A stretch of 64,000 nt of DNA, from positions 471,501-535,500 of the forward strand of contig JAUIRK010000916.1 of assembly GCA_030549495.1 (NCBI GenBank), written 5' to 3'. The translations under genes and the position numbers were made by a program. The notes under the pieces are model-generated. The model searched no databases. It saw nothing but the letters and a program-made list of their open reading frames with translations, and was not told where the DNA came from. Within the stretch, counting starts at the first letter, position 1, and every line of letters starts with the position of its first letter. Source of the DNA: Nectonema munidae. Taxonomy: Eukaryota; Nematomorpha; Nectonematoida; Nectonematidae. This document shows positions 56,273-64,000 of the stretch, one piece after another.

Positions 56273-58616
56273 CTAAGGCCATTTATAACTCAACTCATCA
56301 AAAAAAATAAAAAATTTAGAAGAAATTTTCTCCACACAAAATGAGTTCAAATGTTCTTCATAATAAATAATTTTGTAAAGAAAACAACAAAACAGAATAT
56401 TTTCATTGAAACAATAAATATTTTCTATCTCTGCGAATCTAGGATCTGTAAAATATTCAGAAACAAGTAAAACATCAGAACAATAATAATGGATCCCATT
56501 CTTTATAAGTGACTGTGTTTTTAAAAAATAGGCAGGATGTTCGTTTGAGCACTTTGTATAGTAATCTATGAGTTTATTGTCTATGTCCTCAACATTAACA
56601 ATTGTATAATTAAATTAATTATTTTCGTGAGATAAATATGAGTTTGATGGCTCTCCAAAAAAACATGACTGCTCAAACACATCCAAATTTGGTGATAATC
56701 ATCTATGCTTTTTTCAATTAGTTTAAAATTTTTCCACTTTTTATTTTTAATTATACTGTGTTTCGCTTCAAGTCTAACGCACCAATGGTTTCGACCAGGA
56801 CCAAACTCATTAATTTGATCAGGGAAGTGTGTTATGTAATGCATTTTAGGGGTTATATTTTGATCGGGATACAGTTGCGAAAAGTAGTGAATGAAAGAAA
56901 AAATTAGAAAATGAAGTTCATCACATGTCTCGTTAGATGAAATTGGGGAAATAACCAAAATTGATATTTTCAGTAATGTCAAAAAGCATTTCCAAAACCG
57001 ATTGTTATTAGGAACAAAGTCACCGACAAGAAAAGGTAAATACAACATCAAATTCTTCGTCTCAATAGCGGTTTGAGGAAAAGTATTTGGATATATGAGG
57101 GACTTTTTTCAATTTTCTGTGGTTTATCATTTTTATGATTAACACTGTATGAAAATTGAGAAATACGTTTATTGAGTTCTTCTAAAGTGAAGAATTTTCC
57201 TGTATATATGCAATAGTGTAGAAGCTTTTGAATTTTAAGTTTTACCACACCTTCAAAAAGTACATGCATTGGATCATACAAAAGACAACGCGTTACATCA
57301 AAATCAGGCACACTCAATAATGGACTGCTTGAATTTATTCCATATTTTTTAGACCAAAAATTTTTTTCTTTTTTACCCATTTTCTCCATCTCGATACATC
57401 TGAGTTTATGCTCTAAGTTACTGCGTAAATAAAACTTTAAAAGGGGTGTAGTTTGTAAGCCAATATACTCAACAATATAATTTATTTCACATGTTCGACA
57501 AGGTTTTTGAGCAAACGAAACGCCTTCCTTAAACCCTCCTAGATACTGATTGGCTACAGTATCTCCCATAACAAAAAGCAATGTTCCGTAAATAGTTGTA
57601 GCCATACCATGCTTAAAAAATTGCCATCCTTTGTTCAAAACTTCTAGATCCTTAAAAAAAACTTGCTAGAACTACATCGCAACCAAATTTTCTTAAATTA
57701 GCAGTTTTAACAATACATAAAAGTTGGGTTGAGCTTGTTTTAATAAGATGAGATGGGATGTTTAACAATGACCAATAAAATGAAGAAATCTTATGTTTTT
57801 TTTATGAGAACCGATTGGATTAGCTATTTCAAAATCATCATGATAAACTGAAAAAAAGAGACGTTTTTCCTTATAACTCAATAATTTATCTCGTAAATAT
57901 TTTGCTTCAAAAATATCTTTACAAATTTCTGAGTTTATTTTATCATCATAAAAGAGTAAATCCTTAGATAAACACAGAAAAGTAAAAAAGGGAACAAGAA
58001 ATGCGTAATAATCAATATTAACTAATTTGTTTTGTTTTTCACAGTACTTAGGCCAGCTACCAATCCTTATTTTTTTGGGCGAAACATAACTAAAGTTATC
58101 AATAAAAATTTTTTCTTGCATATGGTGTGAGCGTAAGTTTTCAAAAATATTGACAGAAAAAAACATTAAAAACTTCATCAATATCATTTCGTAACAAATT
58201 TTGTTGTATTAAATTTTGCTTTATTTTACAAATTTCTATTTTAAAAAGATTTTGGGCGTAAAATAAAAGCTTTTCATTAGCCCTTTGAGACAAGTTCATT
58301 TCAGCTCTAAGTGCTAAAATGAATTTTGCAGGGTCTTCTTTTTCATGTATTGAATTATCTAAATTTTTAAAAGAATTATCGTCGAAAAAATCTGCATTAT
58401 AATCAAGACTAGAAATATTCAATATATCAAAATGCTTACGTTGACAGTTTTTTTAAAAGATGAATAAGAACTAAAAGATAAAGAACAATTTTTAGCTGAG
58501 CATTTAATCTTAAAATTTTTATCAAAACGATGCCTAGAAATGAGATGGGAAATAAATTCTTGTCCATTGCTTGTGTGAAAAGGGTTCGTGTAGAAAAATA
58601 TATCTGACCCCATCAA
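56273..58616 (-). pseudogene. EnSpm/CACTA-type transposase, broken only at homopolymers
   Basis: It cuts and moves the element. In order on the minus strand: a Cys/His finger near 58440-58530 (KCSAKNCSLSFSSYSSF); a helical region (58141-58422); YHDDFEIANPIGSH near 57830, containing the first acidic pair; FYWSLLNIPSHLI (about 57740-57780); LGGFKEGVSFAQKPCRTCEI (57480-57550); RCLLYDPMHVLFEGVV near 57270, the second Asp motif; KMHYITHFPDQINEFGPG then HWCVRLEAKHSI (56740-56860) with the Glu; and a C-terminal part without Met, DVLLVSEYFTDPRFAEIENI, to a TAG at 56273-56275. These motifs match metazoan EnSpm transposases. Six frame changes occur, each at a run of six to eight identical bases: near 58448-58454, 58157-58163, 57796-57803, 57654-57661, 57104-57109 and, in the neighbouring gene, 56015-56020. 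Between them the protein is well conserved. Confidence 0.8.
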
Positions 58617-58700
58617 AAAAACAACATGTAAATTTTTTTCTTCGTTTTATCTAAATTATTTGAAAATAAAAAATATCATCATGTGTTGTTTTTGAAATTT

Positions 58701-59106
58701 TGGTCGTTTTGTTACTTCATGGTGAATTTGTAGATATGGCGTTAATTTTGATATTTTGATAGAAATTTCAATTAACAGAAGCTTATAGACTCAATGGTAT
58801 GTTTTTCAATAAAAATAATAAATATTATAAACTATAATAATAAATTCTTTGTATTTCTTAAAAATTTTTTACATTTTTTAAAATTTTATGAAAATCTGTG
58901 AACGAACCATTTGCAATACTCAACAAGTATCATCGGCGTCAACTTTGAGGAGAAATAAAAGGATTAACTCCAAACTGATATCAAGGTCGAGTTTTAGTGA
59001 AATTATAATTGAAAAATGTTGACAAAAGAATGAGGACGGGTAAGGAAACAACAAAATTAGGTTGGCGACAATTCTGAACGATCTTTTATATAATGCTATA
59101 TAAAAA
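58701..59106. other. AT-rich DNA
   Basis: No gene. It separates the EnSpm and piggyBac relics. Confidence 0.45.
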
Positions 59107-59697
59107 CTATAAATTAACTATTATCCAGCTATTGTGCACTGCTATATCTAAGTAATTAGTAAAAATAGCCATTGTCCACCTTCTTGAAGATCTATAAGTA
59201 GAATATGACCTGAGCATTTGGTTGGTTTTATCTACTCCTCCCTTGAATTGATTATACAAAATAATTGTTTCGGGTTTACGTTTATCATCAACCAATTCAA
59301 TCTCACTCAAATGTTGGCAAGACATAACATACACTACTTTAAAATTTCGCTCTGCATGTTTTGGAGGAATGTAAGCAGTAAGTGAACAGTAATTTGTATA
59401 TAAAAATGAGGCCTAGTTGTTGTAAGTTTTTAGGTCTGAAAATATGTGGTATGAAAACGCGGTTTGACCTGACTGTCCCGCATATTGTAATGCCCCTGAA
59501 AGTTGCCCATACACATAAATCATGTGAAGTAAAAAATCTGTCCGTAATAACTCCACATGCTAAAAGTATATTAGAATCAGTAACTAACCTTTTGACAGTG
59601 TTAGTACCCCCAAAATAGCTTTTATCGCTTAACCCAGAAATATAAATCTCTGTTTTCAGTATGTAAAGAGACCTAGCATCTGTACAGTGATATCTAT
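59107..59697 (-). pseudogene. piggyBac transposase relic (DDE domain, C-terminal half)
   Basis: Reading on the minus strand from ~59697: YHCTDARSLYILKTEIYISG (first Asp region), SYFGGTNTVKRLVTDSN, GVITDRFFTSHDL corresponding to the DNFFTS motif with Asp present, and TICGTVRSNRVFIP, the GTVRxNR motif. This first part stays in one frame to about 59360. After a frame change follows the 75-codon frame 59107-59334 with KRKPETIILYNQFKGGVDKT (the last Asp region, YNxxKGGVD) and YSTYRSSRRWTMAIF. The C-terminal Cys-rich finger is missing and the N-terminal half was not found. piggyBac enzymes cut at TTAA, the same target used by the large satellite-bearing elements and by the MITE at 34574-34704. No TIR was found around the relic. 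Confidence 0.88.
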
Positions 59698-59908
59698 CTA
59701 AGATACCTTCGTGTAAGTTTAATATACCTGGTCTTGCGAGGGTAATAGGAGAGAATAAGTTTGTAAAAAGAAAACACCTTTGTAAAAAATATTTTTAGAA
59801 AAATTATTAAAAAAGAACTGTTACAAGTATTGACAAAAATATAGTTTTCAAAAACATAAAATATAGTTTCTGAAAAATTAACTTATTCTAAAAGATCTTA
59901 GTGTTAAT

Positions 59909-61103
59909 ATTAGTCCATTCTTCTTCTTCTTCTTCATCTACACCTTATCCCCTAGTTGGGGGTCGGTGGCTTTAATCCTTTCTCTCCACAATTTTCTGTT
60001 GAGTGCATCTTTTTCATCTAGCCCAAGCTCCTGGAGTTTTTCTTTTAGCCCATCTTTCCATCTTTTTCGGTGTCTTCCTCTGCTTCTTTTGCCATCCACT
60101 CCTTTTTCCATCACTTGACGTACTGGATCCTCTTCTTTTTTCCTTAAAATATGTCCGTACCATCGCAACTTACTTCGCTCTGTTACCGCCAACACGCTTA
60201 CCTCAACTCCTGTCCTTCTTCTAATTACTTCATTTCTTATTTTGTCTTTCAGAGTTTTTCCCAGCATCATTCTCAGCATCTTCATTTCTGTGGTCAACAA
60301 TCTCTTCTCTTCTTTCTTTTTGAGACTCCAGCATTCACACCCATAGGACATTACAGGTCTAACCATTGTGGTATAAATTTTTGCTTTTAACTTCATCGGC
60401 ATTGCTTTATCACATAGTACGGTTTTCACTTCTTTCCATTTAAACCAGCTCGCATTTATTCTTGATTGTATATCCCTTTCATAGCTTCCATTACACATAA
60501 CTTGCGCTCCCAAATATTTAAAATAATTCACCTGCTTCAGTTTGTTTCCATGTCTATCTTCCACATTCACTTTGATATCCTCATTCTTGCTACACATCAT
60601 TGTTTCTGTTTTTCTAGCATTCATCTTTAATCCAAACTTTTCTAAACTTTCTTGCCATTTTATCAGTCTCTTCTGTAGCTCCGCTTCGCTATCCGCTAAT
60701 ATTGCCAAGTCATCTGCGAATAAAATTTCCCATAGTTCTTCTTTCCTTAAATGCTTTGAAAGCTCATCGATAACCAGCGCAAACAATAATGGACTTAATG
60801 CTGAACCTTGATGTAAACCTGTTTTTACTTCAAATTCCCTTGACAATCCTTCGGTCGTTTTGATGCATGTCTTTGAGTTTTTATACATTTCTTTGATTAA
60901 TCTCACTAATTTTTCTGATACTCCCTTTCTACGCAAACACCAAAAAACTACTTTTCTGGGAACAGTACCATAAGCTTTTTCTAAATCTACAAAACCACAA
61001 AAAACTGATTGATTGCCTTCAATCTTCTTTTCTATTATTTGCTTCGTAATGAAAATCCAATCTATTGCACTGAAAAAAAAAAGAAATTAAGAATTAGTCC
61101 ATT
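59909..61103 (-). mobile_element. 5'-truncated RTE-like LINE with 11-bp target duplication
   Basis: The insertion (59920-61092) is flanked by ATTAGTCCATT at 59909-59919 and 61093-61103. The 3' end on the minus strand is a (GAA)n tail at about 59920-59937. The 5' junction carries about 20 bases rich in pyrimidines before coding starts. The clean duplication and the long open frame mark it as young. Confidence 0.92.
59938..61071 (-). CDS. RTE-like reverse transcriptase, N-terminally truncated
   Basis: The open frame runs through the truncated 5' end: SAIDWIFITKQII, then CGFVDLEKAYGTVPRKVVFW, EMYKNSKTCIKTTEG, KTGLHQGSALSPLLFALVID, ILFADDLAILADSE (catalytic Asp pair), KMNARKTETMM, VNYFKYLGAQVMC and the C-terminal block RPVMSYGCECWSL, LRWYGHILRKKEEDPVR. 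About 378 codons are open without a break. In motif A the first Asp (FVDL) is kept, but the usual second Asp of the AYD triplet is Gly, which probably harms the enzyme. The endonuclease is missing by truncation. The first Met of the frame (60936) is internal to the domain and is not a real start. Confidence 0.9.
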   Translation of the reverse strand, partial: SAIDWIFITKQIIEKKIEGNQSVFCGFVDLEKAYGTVPRKVVFWCLRRKGVSEKLVRLIKEMYKNSKTCIKTTEGLSREFEVKTGLHQGSALSPLLFALVIDELSKHLRKEELWEILFADDLAILADSEAELQKRLIKWQESLEKFGLKMNARKTETMMCSKNEDIKVNVEDRHGNKLKQVNYFKYLGAQVMCNGSYERDIQSRINASWFKWKEVKTVLCDKAMPMKLKAKIYTTMVRPVMSYGCECWSLKKKEEKRLLTTEMKMLRMMLGKTLKDKIRNEVIRRRTGVEVSVLAVTERSKLRWYGHILRKKEEDPVRQVMEKGVDGKRSRGRHRKRWKDGLKEKLQELGLDEKDALNRKLWRERIKATDPQLGDKV

Positions 61104-61980
61104 GTGACTCATTTAAAACTATTAAGACGCCTTTGCTGGAAAATATTAAAACAAAAACAGATTGTGATAACCCTTGTAAAAAGACATGAAATTTTATCTT
61201 ATAAAAAAATTAAAAAAAAGGCCCCAAAAGTTTTGATATAAATATTGCATATTTTAAACCAATATGACTTTTTTGCGAAAAATTATTCAAAACAAACAAA
61301 TTGCGAAAATGAAATACTTATGTGAAAATACAGCAAAAAAGAAAAAAAGAGCTCTATGAAGTATTGATATAATATTTTAACAAAAATTAAGCTATCCTTA
61401 AAATCATCCATGTGTTACAATTGATTATTTGTGTTAATCATTTAGCGCAAACAAAACAAGTAGCAAAATGATCCCTAAAAAGTGTTTATATAAATATATT
61501 GTATTCCTTAAACGTATGCCTTAGTGAAATTTAAGTTAATTGAATTATTATAAGATGGAGATAATAATATTAAATTATATCAAAAGAAGAAGTATAAAAA
61601 ATTTTAAGTGAAAAAGATTAAATAGAAAAATCTACATGATGGCAATAACTCATTTAAGATAAAAAACAAAAAATTAAAAACAAAATAATTGATCTTGAAA
61701 TATAAAATAGTTACCATCTTGGAGACCACAGACACACAGAAAAGTTAGAATGATATACGTTTAAAAATTTGAATGCTCAAAAGTGTCAGAAGAGGAGAAA
61801 ATGAACGAGGCAAAAAGTTATGGGTAGAGATTATGTTAAGTTTTAATATATAATCTTTATATATATATATGGCACAACTATTAAGTACTTCAACGCGCCA
61901 GTGAAAAGAGCAATGTTGGGAAGCAAAATGAAATGAGAACAGATGTTCAGAGTAAATTATTATAGCATATACTATTTAAA
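61104..61980. other. AT-rich DNA
   Basis: No gene or repeat recognised. A short (TA)n run lies at about 61857-61870. Confidence 0.5.
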
Positions 61981-62400
61981 ATCGTGCAAATTCCAAAGTA
62001 TAGGTAAAAACTTTTGTAACATCGTATGAGGTAGCAAAATATGAACAGAAAGTTTGATATTTTTTGATATTTTAAAGAATATTTTTCGATTCTTTGATTA
62101 CAGAATTTTATTTTGATTATTAGAAAAAATATATTATTTAATATCGTGAAAAAATTGCAAAAATATAGGTAATAACTTATCTAACATCCTCTCCCCGAAT
62201 GAGGTATATCAAATCTTACATCTAGCAAAATATGAACTGATCGGTTGAAGATGAATTATCGCGGTATACAGGTTGGAGATGAACCATCGTAGTATAATGT
62301 ATATAGGTAATAACATATGTAACATCATCTCCCCGAATGAGGTATATCAAAACTTATATCTAGCAGAATGTGAACAGAAAGTTGAACATTGTCTCCTTAG
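61981..62400. repeat. Imperfect ~150-bp direct repeat
   Basis: Three partial copies with ATAGGTAATAACTTATSTAA, CTCCCCGAATGAGGTATATC and TAGCARAATRTGAACAGAAA, around 61985-62060, 62165-62240 and 62305-62385. The last two include the 28-bp minisatellite motif in their spacer. Confidence 0.75.
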
Positions 62401-62419
62401 TCATTTGTACATGGAATAG

Positions 62420-62586
62420 AAACCATCGTAGTATACAGGTTGGAGATGAATCATCGTAGTATACAGGTTGGAGATGAATCATCGTAGTATACAGGTTGAT
62501 GATGAATCATTGTAGTATACAGGTTGGAGATGAATCATCGTAGAATACAGGTTGGAGATGAATCATCGTAATATACGGGTTGGAGA
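62420..62586. repeat. Minisatellite, 28-bp unit x ~6
   Basis: Head-to-tail copies of ACAGGTTGGAGATGAATCAT followed by CGTAGTAT. The same unit also occurs singly at 62260-62300. Confidence 0.92.
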
Positions 62587-63000
62587 TATTTTAATATATA
62601 TTAAAATTTGTTTCATTATTTTTTGATTAAATTTTCTTTTTCTAAAAGCTTAATTCATTCTAGGTAATGAATATTTTCTATTTATTTTTATTCATTTTTT
62701 TACCTTTGTCATTTCTAAAAGCTTAATAAATTTATTCTACGTAATGAATCTTTTCTTTTTTAGCATCTCATTTAGAGAAACGTCTTATTGCGATACAACT
62801 TCCAGTATTCTTTTGTATGAAAAAAGATGAATTATTAACTCTAGAAAAAGATCCTCTTTAATGGCGGAGACTAAGTGATGTAAATATAAAAGCTGATATT
62901 TTTTAGTTAAATTTTTTTAGCATATCCTCCTTTACTAGTCTAGAATTTAAACGCTTGTTTAGCAAAAAATATGATGGAAGAATAAATATAATAACAGGAG

Positions 63001-63400
63001 TTGAATTTGCGAATAATTTCAAAAATTATTAGAATTCGCTTAAAATTTATATATTGCAATAACATTAGTTCATATCAACTGATATTACAACAAATGATAC
63101 CTGAAAAAACTAAGATCACTAAAAAAATTTTTTCAATAGGAAAGTTCTGTAATCGGGTAAATTATATGCTAAATAAATCTCTGAATAAAATTTTTCCGAA
63201 CAGAGATTTTAAGCAATTAATTTCCGATGAAAGTAGAGCTACCAAGGAAAGACAATTATAGAACTAAAATAAAAATAGATACTATATAAAGTATAGAAGA
63301 AACTACGTACAAAATACAAACTGATATTTAATTTGTAGTGAAAACAATTAAAATCCTATTGAGGTTAAAAACTGTGTCTTTAAGTAATATATGCAGAAAT
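63001..63400 (+). pseudogene. Unidentified coding relic, fourth copy
   Basis: The 86-codon frame 63001-63261 (NNISSYQLILQQMIPEKTKI, then LNKIFPNRDFKQLISDES) matches the minus-strand relic at 53530-54050 in order, and the following 100 bp match it in a broken frame (YKIQTDI and IKILLRL). Downstream, 63790-63940 resembles 54530-54670, so this is part of another element of the same group, cut by the window edge. Function unknown. Confidence 0.5.
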
Positions 63401-64000
63401 GGATAAATAAAACTAAAAGAGGCCAAAAATTCTCAGTTTTGTTACAGTTGCAGAAAGCTTTATCATATCATTTTAAACAATTTTTATAAATTTACACGGT
63501 TATATTAAAATATTTCAAGGGAAATTCAAATGTAAAACTTAATCTCTTAATTATATCAAAAAGATTGAAAATAATTTTATCAATTTGGCTAATATATATA
63601 TAAGTTTATATATAACTTAATTAAACACATTAAACCATTATTTGCATGCAGTATCATTACGTATGTATAGATTCACAATATGATTTTCAAATAGAAAGCC
63701 TTCAATTTGTTATATGGCCTCAATATTATTCAAAAATAATAAAAATGAAACAGACTACAAATTAGCTTTTCTGAATAAAATTGTGCATTAACAATTTACT
63801 ATATATGGATAAGTTTATTTCAATATATTGAAAAAAATATTTTCCGTAAACCAAATGTGAAAGTTAATTTAGTGGCATAGAAAAGTATTTTAATGGAATT
63901 AAGCACAGAAAGTTAGTTTATTTTGAAGCAATATTTATCAAAAAAAAAAACGCGTGGAGAAAATATATTTTGAATTTTATATATTTGACATCGATAGACA
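63401..64000. other. AT-rich DNA, probably part of an element continuing past the window
   Basis: The only recognised part is 63790-63940, similar to the right arm of the inverted-repeat element at 54530-54670 (GTGAAAGTTAATTTA shared). Confidence 0.45.

Larger units (their letters stand above)
55215..58700 (-). mobile_element. EnSpm/CACTA transposon, one end visible
   Basis: The terminus CACTGTAAAAAATGTG starts at 55215, followed by subterminal repeats (GTGTTTAG-like and AACGCGTTTAG). To its right on the minus strand lie a small spliced gene (55649-56193) and the transposase (56273-58616). The opposite terminus was not found; sequence similarity to coding ends near 58620. The 3' UTR of the small gene has AATAAA just after the stop. 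Confidence 0.75.

Noticed and set aside
60003-60811. Plus-strand frames of 73-89 codons
   Set aside because: They are antisense of the long RTE-like reverse-transcriptase frame.

Overview
This window is eukaryotic and looks like an AT-rich, transposon-saturated invertebrate genome. It has no operons or ribosome-binding sites. Non-LTR retrotransposons, hAT, piggyBac, EnSpm/CACTA and Tigger/pogo remnants, tRNA-derived SINEs and ~150-bp tandem repeats fill most of it, and the few visible introns are only ~45 bp. I cannot name the species. The only gene that reads like a host gene is a single-exon, rhodopsin-type seven-transmembrane receptor on the minus strand (20306-21196), with a TATA-like box upstream and an AATAAA signal downstream.

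Layout. 1-2.6 kb: AT-rich DNA, a tRNA-like SINE with a perfect 13-bp target duplication, and a long hairpin. 2.55-9.97 kb: a three-layer nest. A second SINE copy is split at a TTAA by a 7.2-kb piggyBac-type element made of two different ~150-bp tandem arrays around a core, and that element is itself split by a 2.9-kb hAT transposon with a nearly whole transposase. 10-16.4 kb: LINE fragments, an internally deleted copy of the TTAA element, two LTR-type retroelement fossils and a hAT MITE. 16.8-18.7 kb: a long inverted-repeat element and a degenerate tandem array. 20.2-21.3 kb: the receptor. 21.95-26.03 kb: a second large TTAA element. 29-36.2 kb: a tRNA-Phe-derived SINE, a third TTAA element interrupted by a decayed LINE and by a 131-bp TTAA MITE, then a Tigger/pogo relic. 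36.6-40.5 kb: a CR1-like LINE whose ORF1 starts with a PHD-like zinc finger. 41-45.8 kb: two related minisatellites and one EnSpm terminus. 45.97-46.29 kb: an anomalous G/T-only block, probably an artefact. 46.7-50.5 kb: a nearly intact Jockey/I-like LINE on the minus strand. 51.9-54.9 kb: an inverted-repeat element with a nested hAT remnant. 55.2-58.7 kb: an EnSpm/CACTA element with a transposase and a second, spliced gene. 59.1-61.1 kb: a piggyBac transposase relic and a 5'-truncated RTE-like LINE with an 11-bp target duplication. 62-64 kb: minisatellites and another copy of an unidentified coding relic.

How the parts relate. The TTAA elements have piggyBac-type ends but no recognisable transposase; the piggyBac relic at 59.1-59.7 kb shows that such an enzyme once existed in this genome. 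The same unidentified coding relic sits in the cores of two TTAA elements and at two other loci, which ties elements of different structure together. In the youngest elements most reading-frame breaks lie in homopolymer runs, so some apparent decay may be consensus error.
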